From assembly GCF_052857255.1 (NCBI RefSeq), contig NC_135497.1, positions 117,062,241 through 117,126,240 of the forward strand: a stretch of DNA of 64,000 bases. The letters run 5' to 3'. Of the stretch, positions 1 through 9,738 are shown piece by piece (the first letter of the stretch is position 1; each line of letters starts with the position of its first letter). The notes beneath the pieces were generated by a model, which was not told where the DNA came from, searched no databases, and was given only the letters and a program-made list of their open reading frames with translations. The stretch comes from Amblyomma americanum (taxonomy: Eukaryota; Arthropoda; Arachnida; Ixodida; Ixodidae). The position numbers and the translations under genes are program-made.

Positions 1-1096
1 GGTGTCCCGTGGCAGTGTTGCTGGCAGCTGCACAGTTTCCGCGGCCGCCTACCCATCAGTGATAATGGGCGGGTTCAGGAAAGTTTGGAGGTAATTTGCA
101 ATTTCGAACATTACCCGTCATTATACCGCTCAGCCACTGTGGAATTCCATCACTACGAAATTTTTAAATGTACAGAATACTGCACAAGGCAGGCCAGCCT
201 CGGATATTAGAGAACTGAGTAGAAAAGGGAGGGAAGAGGTTGCACAGAAAAATGACACTTGTACAAACATGGTTGTCAGGTAAGGGCGAAAAAAAGGTTC
301 TTAATCCAACCCTGTTAAAACCAAAGGTTCATACTGCAGTTCCCACAACATCTCTATCTACTTTGGTTCATTGGTTTGGCCTCTTGCCAAGGTTTTATAC
401 TGATTTGTACGTAATTACTTGTAATCGATTACTTATAATAGAATAAATTTTTGTGTAGTTTGTAATCAATTGATTACTTTTTCGAACTGGAACGTTTCGG
501 GTTATACAATTATTCTTTTTCTGTAATCGATTACCGGTAAGCAATTACTTCTTTGCAAAAAAATAAAGGCTACTGGGGCAAAGCATCCGTGACAATGTGA
601 TTGCGATATATAGTTCGGCCGCACACCAAGGTGCGCATGCTTGCCTGACGTGTTGTGCTTTCCACGCTATTTGTTCCTGGTGTAGCTGGTGGCAATTGTA
701 ATCAATTGTTCTGTAATTATTCACTTACATTTCTGGGGTGATAGTTGACCACGGTAATCAGTTATATTTCAAATGGAGTGATTGAAATTGTAATCGGTTA
801 CTTATTTTAGGCAAAGTGTACAAGACTGGTTATATATCGCCAATGACGCTCCCGATGTCTCACTCACTTTAAACATGCTATTCTTTATTGCTTTTGAGTG
901 ATCAGCTTACTAGACTCTATTGCTAAGTTCTTCAATAATATATCTATACAGTTATGTGCAGTTAAAAGTTTTGAACTCTCTCTTTGTTTTGGCCGGCACA
1001 CGTCGGGGCAGCTGATGATTGCATACTATTAGGGTAACTTTGACCCCTCTCCTGGGAAGATGAAAAATGAAATATACTATATTTGGTCGTGTGCAG
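1..1096. other. Harbinger intron, AT-rich part with GTAATC/GATTAC motif cluster, unit 1
   Basis: The diverged copy of the intron end. The motif cluster lies at about 410-810 and is still recognisable despite many substitutions. No gene. Confidence 0.5.
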
Positions 1097-1591
1097 CTGC
1101 CAGTCGTCACAGAATCACCACACCATGCCGAGGTGCTCGCGTCAGGGGAAGACAGGCCCCTCGGAGACACAATGGACCCCCAACTCCTCGGCACTGCAGA
1201 CACGCAGAGCAGTAGCACCACTGTTGCATTGCTGAGCACATCTACCCTGGATGTGCTACCCAGTACCAGTGGTACCATGGGCTGCAGCAGCCGAGCAAAC
1301 GTTGGTGGTACAGGAACTGGAGGCGACAGAAGCCGACGCGCGCGGGACAATAGTTCAGTTGTACACCAACTACTTGTGCTTCATAAAGAAGAAGTAGCGT
1401 AGGCGATGAAAGCCGAGAAAAGGGCCCACAAACTTAGGAGGAAGATGCTACGCATGTCGTATGAGGGCAATGAAATCAACGCCAGCTTGGTTCGGCTATT
1501 AGACCAATACATTACATATAAAAAAATAAAGAAAATACTGGCCAGTAAATACAGTAAATATCATACATACTCAAATCATCAACTACCTTGA
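1097..1591 (+). pseudogene. Harbinger Myb-like protein, exon 2 (broken), unit 1
   Basis: A splice-acceptor-like tggtcgtgtgcag ends at 1,096. The following frame encodes a Ser/Thr/Gly-rich linker and a short basic stretch, then reaches E-E-V-A and a TAG. The C-terminal coiled-coil part, with K-A-E-K-R-A, L-R-R-K-M-L-R-M and S-L-V-R-L-L-D, continues in another frame from 1,406 to 1,591. This is the usual tail of Harbinger Myb-like proteins, a Lys/Arg/Glu-rich helix near the C terminus. A stop plus a frameshift separate the two pieces, and exon 1 is outside the window. It is more diverged from the unit 2 and unit 3 copies than those are from each other. Confidence 0.6.
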
Positions 1592-1599
1592 AGATCATA

Positions 1600-3062
1600 G
1601 CATTATATTTGATCATCAGCGCGATTTTCGCAAGGGCTACTCATGCAACACCCCATTTGCCGGTTTTATAAACGACATACATGCACTGACTGACGCTGGT
1701 TTTCAAGTTGACGCAATTTATTTTACGATTTTTCTAAAGCATTTGATCGCGTTCCTCACAAAAGGTTGTTACTTAAACTTTCAAAACTGAGCATTTACGC
1801 TTATATTATTGCATGACTAGCAGATTTCTTCTCATCTAGAATCTAGTTCACATCATTTAACAACTCAAACTCATGTTATGCTAATGCTACGTCTGGAAGG
1901 CACTTTACTTTTTCTCATCTATATTAATGATTTACCCAGTTACGTGAAGTCTAGAATTAGACTATTTGCTGATGATTGTGTGCTTTATCGATGCATAACC
2001 TGTATTACTGACAACTAATTACTGGAGTGTGACCTAGAAGCGATAAGCACATGGTGTTCTAATTGGTTAATGGCATTAAATCTTCAAATCTAAGGTCATG
2101 TCTTTCACCAACAGGCCACGTATTGCTACCAGCTACTCTCTTGATAGCAATAGTGTAGAATTCACCACAAGTCACAACTATCTTGGCATTATCCTTCAGT
2201 CCAACTTATCATAAAATCATCATAATAATCTCAATCTTGCCTCCGCTATTCGCACTTTCGGAGTTCTCAAACATAATTTAAAAGAGGCCGCAACACATGC
2301 AAAAAAAAAAAACTAGCGTATACCACAATAATCCGTCCGAAACTCTAATACGCGTCTGTCATTCGGGACCTCATCAGACTTATATCATCAGTAACATGAA
2401 AAACGATGCTGTGCGATTCATCTTTTCTGATGATTCATGTTACATTAGCATCACCATAATGAAATCTAGAACAGAGTTAGAAAACTTAGCACTGCGCCGT
2501 AAATTTCCCGCCTATGGCTTTTCCACAAGCTTTATTACAATCCTCTACTTCATGGTGAATTCTTTCAGCCACTGCCAGTTACCTTTCCATGTCGTCATAA
2601 TTCTTACAAAGTAACAGGCATTAACTACCAGCCATCCCATTATGCATATTATTTTTACCGCGCACAATAACCGAATGGAACGCTTTACCATCACACATTG
2701 CCATAGAATGTGACCTAAATAAGTTCCAACACCTTATTCACTCGTGTTTCAACAACTACAAAATGTTTTTTTTTCTGCGTACTTTCTTCCGCCTTGTCTT
2801 TTTATTTTTCATGTGTACTTCAGCGCACTTTTTCCGGTGTTGTCTTTTTCTTGCGGTGGTGTTATTCATTGTTAAAATTTTGCTGCTATCTGCATTGTTC
2901 TGACTCTTCTTGTGGATGTCTATTTTTCATTATATATTTGTGATTTTTCTGTTTTGTTTTAGTGCATTATTATAACCTTGAAACAATGCCTTGTACTCGC
3001 TCCCCCCCCATGTAATACCCTCGAATGAGGGAGGGCCTTTGAGGATATTTTGAAAAATTAAT
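1600..3062 (+). mobile_element. LINE retrotransposon fragment (Jockey/CR1-like reverse transcriptase), unit 1
   Basis: Translating across small frameshifts gives reverse transcriptase segments in order: F-R-K-G-Y-S near 1,630, a motif A-like block with D-F-S-K-A-F-D-type residues near 1,730, T-L-L-F-L-I-Y-I-N-D-L near 1,905, and the catalytic L-F-A-D-D near 1,965. C-terminal helices follow, up to about 2,880. The end is a C-run and the tract aatgagg..ggcctttgaggatattttga followed by an AT-rich A/TAA tail. It is 5' truncated and heavily frameshifted. It lies just after the Myb-like exon 2, inside the Harbinger composite. Assignment to a particular LINE clade is uncertain. Confidence 0.75.
3002..3009. 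repeat. Poly-C tract in LINE 3' region (8 C)
   Basis: A run of eight C, followed by atgtaataccc. It is the shortest of three allelic tracts in the array. Confidence 0.9.
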
Positions 3063-3456
3063 AACATAAATAACTTAAATATTCATCATGAATGCGCGGT
3101 ATTTGTTGGTTTGCAGTTCACCATACAACAGCATGTGATGAGTAGTAGTAGTAGGTGTTTAATGTAAAATAAACAAAAAGGAAGGTAAAAGATTGTTGCT
3201 AACCCCGGCATCTGCCATCACTATGGCGGCGGCATCTGAGCTGGGGCAGCGGAAATAAAGGATAGCAGGCAGTTTTAAGAAGTGAAATGAAAGAGGTGAG
3301 GGGACATTAAGAAAGGATAGAGAGAGAGGTGATAAATGCACTATTTACATAACAATACATTTGTACAAGTTCCGCGCGTACAGAGTAAATAAAAGAAAAG
3401 AAAACACGCAGAACAGCAAGACTTTCATTTGTGCTGGTTTGTTGTAGCATGGCATT
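3063..3456. other. Spacer with possible retroposon tail, unit 1
   Basis: AT-rich. It has a TAG repeat (agtagtagtagtagg near 3,140) next to a conserved block aaccccggcatctgccatcac that may be the 3' end of another minus-strand element. Not assigned. Confidence 0.35.
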
Positions 3457-3583
3457 GTTTACGCAAAAAGTGTACAGGCGCTAAAAGATAGAGACAACAC
3501 AGACAGAAGACAGGACTGTCGTCTGTCCGGTCTTTGCGTGTGTTGTCTCCAAATTTTAGCGCCTGTACGCTTTTTGCATAAAC
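3457..3583. repeat. Fold-back (inverted repeat) element, unit 1
   Basis: The left arm gtttacgcaaaaagtgtaca plus ggcgctaaaa pairs with the right arm tttagcgcctgtac plus gctttttgcataaac, about 28 bp with two mismatches. The complementarity resumes inside (gagacaacaca against tgtgttgtctc). This gives a hairpin of about 127 bp that could be a MITE. No coding content. Confidence 0.7.
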
Positions 3584-4088
3584 CATGACACGCGCCGAAC
3601 ACTTTGCACACAACAGGTGGGGTGGGGTGCCCAGCTGTTAATCGTCCGAGGTAGCACACACGGAGCGTTCGGTCTCTGCGTGACATTGCCTGGCGCAAAA
3701 CATACGAGGCGTCAAGCCCACCTGTTCCAGAAATGCACAGAGGGTCACCAAGGTTCGCTAACCGGTGTGCGCACTCCTCTGCGGCCAAAATACCGATATT
3801 TTACGGGCATAATTTCTAATCATTAAGCATGCATATTGTTACGGGAATAACTGCATGAGTGGTATGTGAAGAAGGAGTGGGTGCAAGTAACCAGCAACAT
3901 CACTGTTGCTTTGAGAGTATTTAAAAATAGAAAGCATCATGCAAAACACAGGATATGAAAGATTTGCGAAACAATGCATTTATTATTTTTTTATTAAACT
4001 ACCTTTGTAGCCATGCTCAGGTCATTCAAACAGGTTACTGTTTTAGCTCAAAAGTGTTTTACAATCTAGTATACATCACAGTTCAGTT
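3584..4088. other. Harbinger interior spacer, unit 1
   Basis: Contains gtggggtggggtgcc and an AT-rich stretch. No gene. Divergence from unit 2 drops sharply after about 3,940. Confidence 0.4.
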
Positions 4089-4349
4089 TTGTTTCCATTT
4101 TTGTTTAATTTAGATGCAAACAATTTCTCTTCGGATATCACTCATGCTAGGTTATTTCAATATGCATACATTACCATTCATCTCTGTAGTGACTCCTCTC
4201 TTAACTTTGCTATGGCCCCTTCAGAACTGGACGCTCTTCTTTTAAACACTCGTAATGAAGCTACGAAACCTCTGCCGATCTGGAAAAGATTAAGCGTCTA
4301 TTTTTGTACCTCTCGCGAAAAGCTAAATATTGTGCCACCTTATGCATGA
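4089..4349 (+). pseudogene. Short reverse-transcriptase-like remnant, unit 1
   Basis: An 86-codon open stretch with H-A-R-L-F-Q-Y-A, then I-T-I-H-L-C-S-D-S. This resembles the segment around the Y-A-D-D motif of LINE reverse transcriptases with the two Asp missing. There is no start or domain beyond this. The nucleotide sequence from about 4,110 to 4,365 is the same in all three units by eye, although its flanks differ. It could also be non-coding transposon sequence. Confidence 0.3.
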
Positions 4350-4364
4350 TTTATGCAAAATGTT

Positions 4365-5718
4365 TCACTTGTCTGCAAGGTGGTTCGCCAAGACATTCCT
4401 TACTTCTACTACTGACAGCTCTAATCGTCTACTCGGGCGTACTGGTTGAGGACGAATTTCGTTAGAGCTTTGCACCGCACCCAGCCATCCTGGATCCCAA
4501 TGATAACCGAATTGCTCGCAGATATTGTGTAGCACACAAGGAGCTCGGATCACAGTGTTCACATTGTGGATATCAGAATCGAGGCCCTTCAACAGCATTC
4601 TGAAGCGTGCCTTCACACGTCCAAACGCCTTTTTACAATACGCCTGGCACTTGATAGATGGTAGTTGAATGTCTGTGCGGGCGACGCATCAGCGCCAGGA
4701 AAGGGGTAGGGTTTCATTGCATGCATCCGCAAAACGAACGCTTGGTCAGCAAAGAACATTGACCTGCTTGCACTTCTTGAATTGTCCTTGTTTCTACTTG
4801 AAACATATCACTGGCTAAAATACACGGAAGTCGTAAGATCTGAAACACTGCAGAGTCATTGCTTCTTCCAGGACTCCCATTGTTGGTGTAGAGAAACTTG
4901 TATCTTTGGTCAACCACAGCGAGTAGGATAGTGCTGTAGCACCCTGTATAGTTTAAATAATCTGCCGCCTCCTGCTTTGGAGGGCACACCTCGGTGTGGC
5001 AGCCATCCAGAGTACCAACACCTTGAGAAAAGATGAAAACTGCAGCGAACTGGCGCATGTGTTCCTGCAATTCATGCAACTTTGGGAAACCCACAAATTA
5101 CGCTTCAAAGTTGCGCACAATTACGGCGCAGAACTCACGGAATATGATATTCACGGAGGCAGGGCTAACGCCAAAAAGATTTGCGACAGTCTGCTCTTCA
5201 GCTGTCGTTGCGAGGCGGTAAAACCCAATCACCACGCGTTTTTCCAGAGCAATTGCCTTTCGCATGTTAGTGTGTTGCCGACGCATGCTCTCGCAAACGC
5301 CCACAGTGTACTGAAATGTGGGGCGGTTCATCTTGAAATTAACACGGGAGCCGCTGTCAGGAAGATGGGGCAGCGTCGTTTCGTACCACGAGCTTGGGCG
5401 TGGGTACATCCATGACACTCGTAGCCGCGTCCACTGAAGAATCGCCGCCAACAAAAGGCGTTTAGATCGCCTTCGATGACGCCTGATTTTCGCTTCCAGC
5501 ACGTTGATGTCGGCGCTCAGAGCAAGCTGCTGCAAGCGGAGGCGTTGAAGTGGTGCCTGATGCGCCGCGAAAGCAGCCCAAAATTCAACGTCGGCTTCGT
5601 CCACATCGTCCGCCACAGGCCCGCCTGAAGCCGTCTCAGCCTGAATGCTCAACGTCGACATCCTCACAGGACACAATATTGCACACACAGAACGTAAGCA
5701 GCCAATGAGACGCCGCAC
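4365..5718 (-). pseudogene. PIF/Harbinger (HARBI1-like) DDE transposase, broken, unit 1
   Basis: Read on the minus strand from 5,718. Residues 1-206 are an N-terminal region ending in a helix-turn-helix-like segment with L-A-T-T-A-E-E-Q-T-V-A-N-L-F-G-V-S. An in-frame TAA (5,098-5,100) follows, and then the catalytic part in the same frame. The first Asp is in G-T-L-D-G-C-H, and the second is in G-S-P-G-R-S-N-D-S-A-V-F. A frameshift follows near 4,714, and the end, K-A-R-F-R-M-L and V-L-H-N-I-C-E, is read from 4,616. Where the family has V-E-N-A-F-G, with the third acidic residue, this copy has a frameshift and Lys. The fold is that of the transposase that cuts and joins Harbinger ends, but this copy cannot be active. 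Confidence 0.85.
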
Positions 5719-6069
5719 GTGACTGCACTATTCACGTACTACACTAGGTGCGACTGATGTCAAAAGAGGCACAATGCTCCCATGACGGCTCCCAGGAAAG
5801 TAGTGGCTACAGGTGGCTATTATGTCGGGTAAAAAGTCAACTAAAGTTATTGTTTGTGGAATTCTGTTAGATTTTTCTTAATGTCCGCCACAGGTAAAGC
5901 AAAACTATGCCCCGCAGGGGGTAGTGCGATAAACAACCTTTTTTTTTCTTTCATTCATCCTGTTTAAAGGTAACTTGTTTAATAATACGGTGGTATAGTT
6001 GCAGTCAGAAATTCGCAATGGAGGTTATCACATGGTGGTTTACCGTCACACTAACTGACATGGCCAAAC
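5719..6069. other. Transposase upstream region, unit 1
   Basis: Lies between the transposase start and the right terminal repeat. It has a T-run (5,939-5,947) and should hold the transposase promoter, but no motif stands out. Confidence 0.4.
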
Positions 6070-6118
6070 CACGTGTAAGGGCGGGCAACTACGGTTTACG
6101 CTAACCATAGCTAAGTCC
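6070..6118 (-). repeat. Harbinger right terminal inverted repeat-like end, unit 1
   Basis: Inverted match to the left end through cgtgtaagggcgggcaac, ggtttacgctaaccatag and ctaag. It lies between the transposase 5' region and the start of module A1. Confidence 0.5.
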
Positions 6119-6293
6119 TATAACCGCCGTTAAGCTTAGCTGTAGTTAGGCTGTCCTGGACTCTGTATTCCGCCCCTACGTGTCGGTCCTCTTCCAACCT
6201 ACATAAAACCTTGATTGCAGATAGCATAATCTCGAGAGTGACTATGAGCCTAGTGGCTCCACTCCACTCGGAAAAAGTCTTTGGGCAGCAGGT

Positions 6294-6299
6294 TATAAA
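6294..6299 (+). promoter_or_regulatory. TATA box upstream of P1, unit 1
   Basis: TATAAA in ggttataaacgtacg, 239 bp before the last base upstream of the P1 ATG. The same motif is kept at the same distance before P3, although the flanks have diverged by about 20%. This is a prediction only. Confidence 0.4.
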
Positions 6300-6537
6300 C
6301 GTACGAAAGAGAAATTTCGCAGGAAGGTCTTTTAGCGAATACCGCAGGAGAGAAGGATGACATATTGTTTAACTCGTGCGCATCATACGAAATCGTGTCC
6401 TCGAGCCTCAATCGGCGCAAGCCAACGAAGCGCCGTTCTACGGCTGCTGCAAATTCTCTCTCACCCGAAGGTTTGTGACCCAGACGGCTTCAACGTCCGA
6501 AGTCGCCGCAGGCTGCTTCGAGACCTAGGGCAAGGAG

Positions 6538-7575
6538 ATGTCCCAGGGTGCGGTCAACCGGAAATTGACGGCGTCGGGGGCCTTCGGTGAAGGCTGCGCC
6601 GCCACTTCGCAAAGCGACGGAGCCGTCGTCTCTGGAGCTTGGCGTTGGGAGGGACCTAAAGGTTGGACCCGCAGACGAAGCGTCGCAGCTATACTGCACG
6701 CTGCTACCGTGTGGAATTTTTCGACCGCCCACCACACCAACAGGGTTGAGTGGCATGAACCGTGTTCGTCCTGCAGGTACCTTTTTGAGCCATGTGGGCG
6801 CTTGCTACATCGTGTGCGGCTGGACGCCTGTGACGGGACGGGTGCCCTACATGCAGATGTAACAGGCGTTCCTGTTCTCTCCGGTGCGCCGAACTTCCTG
6901 CTCATGTTCAGGGCTCTGGAGTGTCGCCGCGTTTTGGGCCAGAATAACCGGCTCGTAGCCATGCTCCGCCAGATTGATCTGCCTATTCCTGAAGGTGAAG
7001 AAGAGTACACAAGTCTGCGCGAATCTCTGTTTGTGTCCGGAGCCGACGCTGGACACCGCGTCATCTTGGTCCACACCCGAAGCGTAACGGTACCCGTTGC
7101 ACACGGCCTGCACCGCCATCGTTGCGTGGGTGACCCCTCTGTGCTCCTGATTCTCGACAACGCTGACGGACGACTCCCCAGAATTGCGACAAACCTTGTC
7201 CTAGACTTACTTAGCGCGCTTGCACCATCCGTCTTCAACACCACCGATGACGGAGAGCAACTCGCGGTCCTGCTGGAAGAACACACCCCGGATGCTGGTG
7301 ACGTCATCTGTCCCTCAGCAGACCCTTGCTGTGCGTACACCACCAGCGCTTGCGGCACGAGCACTGGACGCCACCAATGTGCGGAAGAACTCGCCATCCT
7401 GCCCCAAGATCTAGCCCAGGATGGTGCTGGAGTCTTCCGTCCCATGGCGGCCCTGTTGATGTGCCTTGTGCCCTTGCGGCGTCTGCCCTCACCGACGTCA
7501 GAGAAGACGAGGAAGAACTTGTGTACCGGCCGACGGCTCTCGGCCAGCCTGTTGCTAGGCTCCCAGGTCTTCTGA
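6538..7575 (+). CDS. P1: uncharacterised 345-aa ORF of the array-specific family, unit 1
   Basis: I do not recognise this protein. It is the only family member with one uninterrupted frame from an ATG shared with P3 (context gagATGtcccag; also agATGatgtgtcag) to a TGA/TAG pair shared by all members. It is Arg/Ala/Leu-rich and Cys-containing, with no clear signal peptide or membrane segment. Best-conserved blocks are R-L-D-A-C-D near residue 97, Q-I-D-L-P near 145, H-R-V-I-L-V-H-T-R near 171, and I-A-T-N-L-V-L-D near 219. Residues about 263-281 are out of the family frame: an extra T near 7,325 is undone by a lost G near 7,379. The local sequence is GC-rich against AT-rich surroundings. A second frame (7,326-7,724) carries an acidic stretch and a helix also seen in P3. 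The ORF could be a real gene, a decaying one, or GC-driven chance openness. Confidence 0.4.
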   Translation: MSQGAVNRKLTASGAFGEGCAATSQSDGAVVSGAWRWEGPKGWTRRRSVAAILHAATVWNFSTAHHTNRVEWHEPCSSCRYLFEPCGRLLHRVRLDACDGTGALHADVTGVPVLSGAPNFLLMFRALECRRVLGQNNRLVAMLRQIDLPIPEGEEEYTSLRESLFVSGADAGHRVILVHTRSVTVPVAHGLHRHRCVGDPSVLLILDNADGRLPRIATNLVLDLLSALAPSVFNTTDDGEQLAVLLEEHTPDAGDVICPSADPCCAYTTSACGTSTGRHQCAEELAILPQDLAQDGAGVFRPMAALLMCLVPLRRLPSPTSEKTRKNLCTGRRLSASLLLGSQVF

Positions 7576-9738
7576 TAGACGCCGCTGCTGGTGCACCTGC
7601 TACACGTTGTTCACCTGTCTTCCTTGTGCTCCGGGAAGAGCTGGAGAAACGCGCGCACGAAGCCACGCACCGTCATCAGACCGGGTGCACCACAGTGCAC
7701 CACCGGGTGCCAGCAGAGCGTTAAGTCTACAGAAGGATAGCTGCCGGCTGCTGGAGACTGGTTGCAAGCGCTCGCCTCATCTCCGTTGTGGTGTAAGGTG
7801 ACTGCAACTGACGGCTGAAGACATAGGAGGTAGAGAAGACAAGGTCGCCTCAAATACCAGGTTCTGTATTGAGGACTTTGTCGTCGGCAAACTGACATAT
7901 TCACCTTGTCTGATTATATGCTGATAACTAGTGATTATTTGCACAAGTTTCGTGATGGCCGTTGAAGTGCGCTATTTTGAACTGTGTTTATCTGTACGTA
8001 CCTTCACAGGTTAGCTGAGATTTCTCATGTTCTTTCGTCAGCTGATCTCAGAGGCTAGTCCGCAGTCTAAGCGCATAGCCCAACGTTATCGATGCGGTTA
8101 CGAAGGCGTTTGTGGGAATAGGCTGGTCACCCACTGCAAACTGATGTGCTGCTTGACATTGAAGTACTCAGTCGGCCGAACATGAGGCTTCACATTTTCT
8201 CGGAAAAAGTGCCCGAAAGGTTTTAGGCTAGCAGAAGTTGTTCTGCAACAATTTGCTGGAGTGAAAAAAATGAATGCACGGCTTTCGACAAGCGTTTGTC
8301 ATGCAGTTATTTTACTTTGACAGCAATACAGTTGACTGGATTCAGTCCTGTATAGCTTGCCCGCAATTTCCTTTGTCCTGTGTTCTTTGTCAACAGAATG
8401 CCGTCACCTTCTTGTCTTACCAGACGAATAATCCTCTTTCGCCTAGATTTCTAAAAAAATTAAGGTGCGTAAAAATTTCGCTTCACTCCAGATCATTGCA
8501 CTTGCACTAGGTTTGGACAAGCTTTTAGAGTGAGGACCCACACGCGCTTGTCATGTGAGCAACTATCCTCCCTGTACGCTTGCAAGCGGTCATACTAGAA
8601 GTGCTTACCACAAATTCTGAGGCTTCGTCGCCGCATGACCACCCCGTGACACCTGCGCTGCAGTTACATAGTGCGGCTCAAAAAGTGGCCTTCGTTTTGA
8701 GCATGCAGCATGGGGAAAGTGTAAAAGTTTGTGCGTCGCCGTGTTTACACTACATAGCTCTCTGCGGCCCGGAAAGGACGCAACGGAGTCCCTGTGTACC
8801 ATCAATAGATCCAGCATTTCCAGTAGCCAAGTGGAGCTTGCACAATTTTGAGCGCCTCAGATTTTTCAAATTTGGCGGTGCTTATGACGTCACAACCTTC
8901 TTGACGAATCAGGAAATTTAGTTACTCGTCCTGTACAAACCTGATTGTTTTTTTCAAAACAACCTAAATGCTATTACACTTAAAACATTAAACAGCTTTC
9001 CTGCAGAACCCCATCCATCGGTGCACTGTTAGTCTCGAGGTTGAAATATGTCTGGGCTACAGTCTTAAGCAGGTAGTTTTCGCAGGCTATAGTTGGTTCA
9101 TTGACGCAAAATTAACAAAACTGCGCAAAGTTAACGGGAAGGTAGCGAGGCACAAGTGTGGACACAATTGCGCAGTTGTCTGGGGTCTCTACTTGTGTGT
9201 TGCTTTGTCCCAGTTTACCCCAAGGAGTTTTTTCAATTCTTCTACAGGCTTGTTTTGATGCTGAATTTTTTCTTCAAAACCCTTTTTGTTAGAAAATCTG
9301 TTCAAATTACTCTATCAAGCATGTACTAAGGGTCGTTTTGGTCCTTTCTTTGCGCTTGAAAACCGTGAAGATTTCCCTGGAGAGGCACTGAACCCTCTAG
9401 ATCCCATTTTAACAAACCAACAGCCGATGCCGTTTAACTGGAGTCAGTTCCATTCATGGCTATTACAACGATCGCTGTACGGGATACTTTCTCCGGGCTA
9501 AGTGGTTGGGGCCGGCGTCGTAAAACGTTGCAGTCGAAAACACACACTGAGGTACACTGGCGCAACACTGGGTGCAAGAACTAAAGAGGTGGAGAAGAAA
9601 AAACTTTTTTTTCTTGAGTGGAGCCCTCAGTCAAGGGCCCCACGCGCCGTCGCAATCATGCAGGCCAGCCAGAGCAGCTGTCGCTGGTCTTCCGGGTTCG
9701 TGCCGGTCAGAGCGGTCTCAAGAAGAAAGCTTTAGTTG
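7576..9738. other. P1 downstream region, no gene recognised
   Basis: Homologous to 18,620-20,842 in A2. It begins with the P tail in the alternative frame (to 7,724), then the family-wide phrase ggactttgtcgtcggcaaactg (7,871-7,892). Open stretches of up to 113 codons (for example 8,580-8,921) are not kept in A2, so I treat them as chance. Confidence 0.5.

Larger units (their letters stand above)
1..6157. mobile_element. Harbinger composite (H module), right two-thirds, unit 1
   Basis: Holds the end of the intron, exon 2 of the Myb-like gene, a LINE insertion, a fold-back, the minus-strand transposase and the right TIR-like end. The left end and exon 1 lie outside the window. Up to about 3,950 it is diverged from the other two copies. 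From there to 6,157 it is close to unit 2. Confidence 0.7.

Noticed and set aside
952..1350. 132-codon minus-strand ORF opposite the Myb-like exon 2
   Set aside because: Antisense shadow of a Ser/Gly-rich coding exon. The plus-strand frame matches the expected Harbinger protein layout.
6525..7445. 306-codon open frame on the minus strand opposite P1
   Set aside because: It is the antisense of a GC-rich ORF, is shorter in unit 2 (239 codons), and has no counterpart opposite P2 or P4.
8580..8921. 113-codon open frame downstream of P1
   Set aside because: Not conserved as an ORF in A2, no domain, and unremarkable composition.
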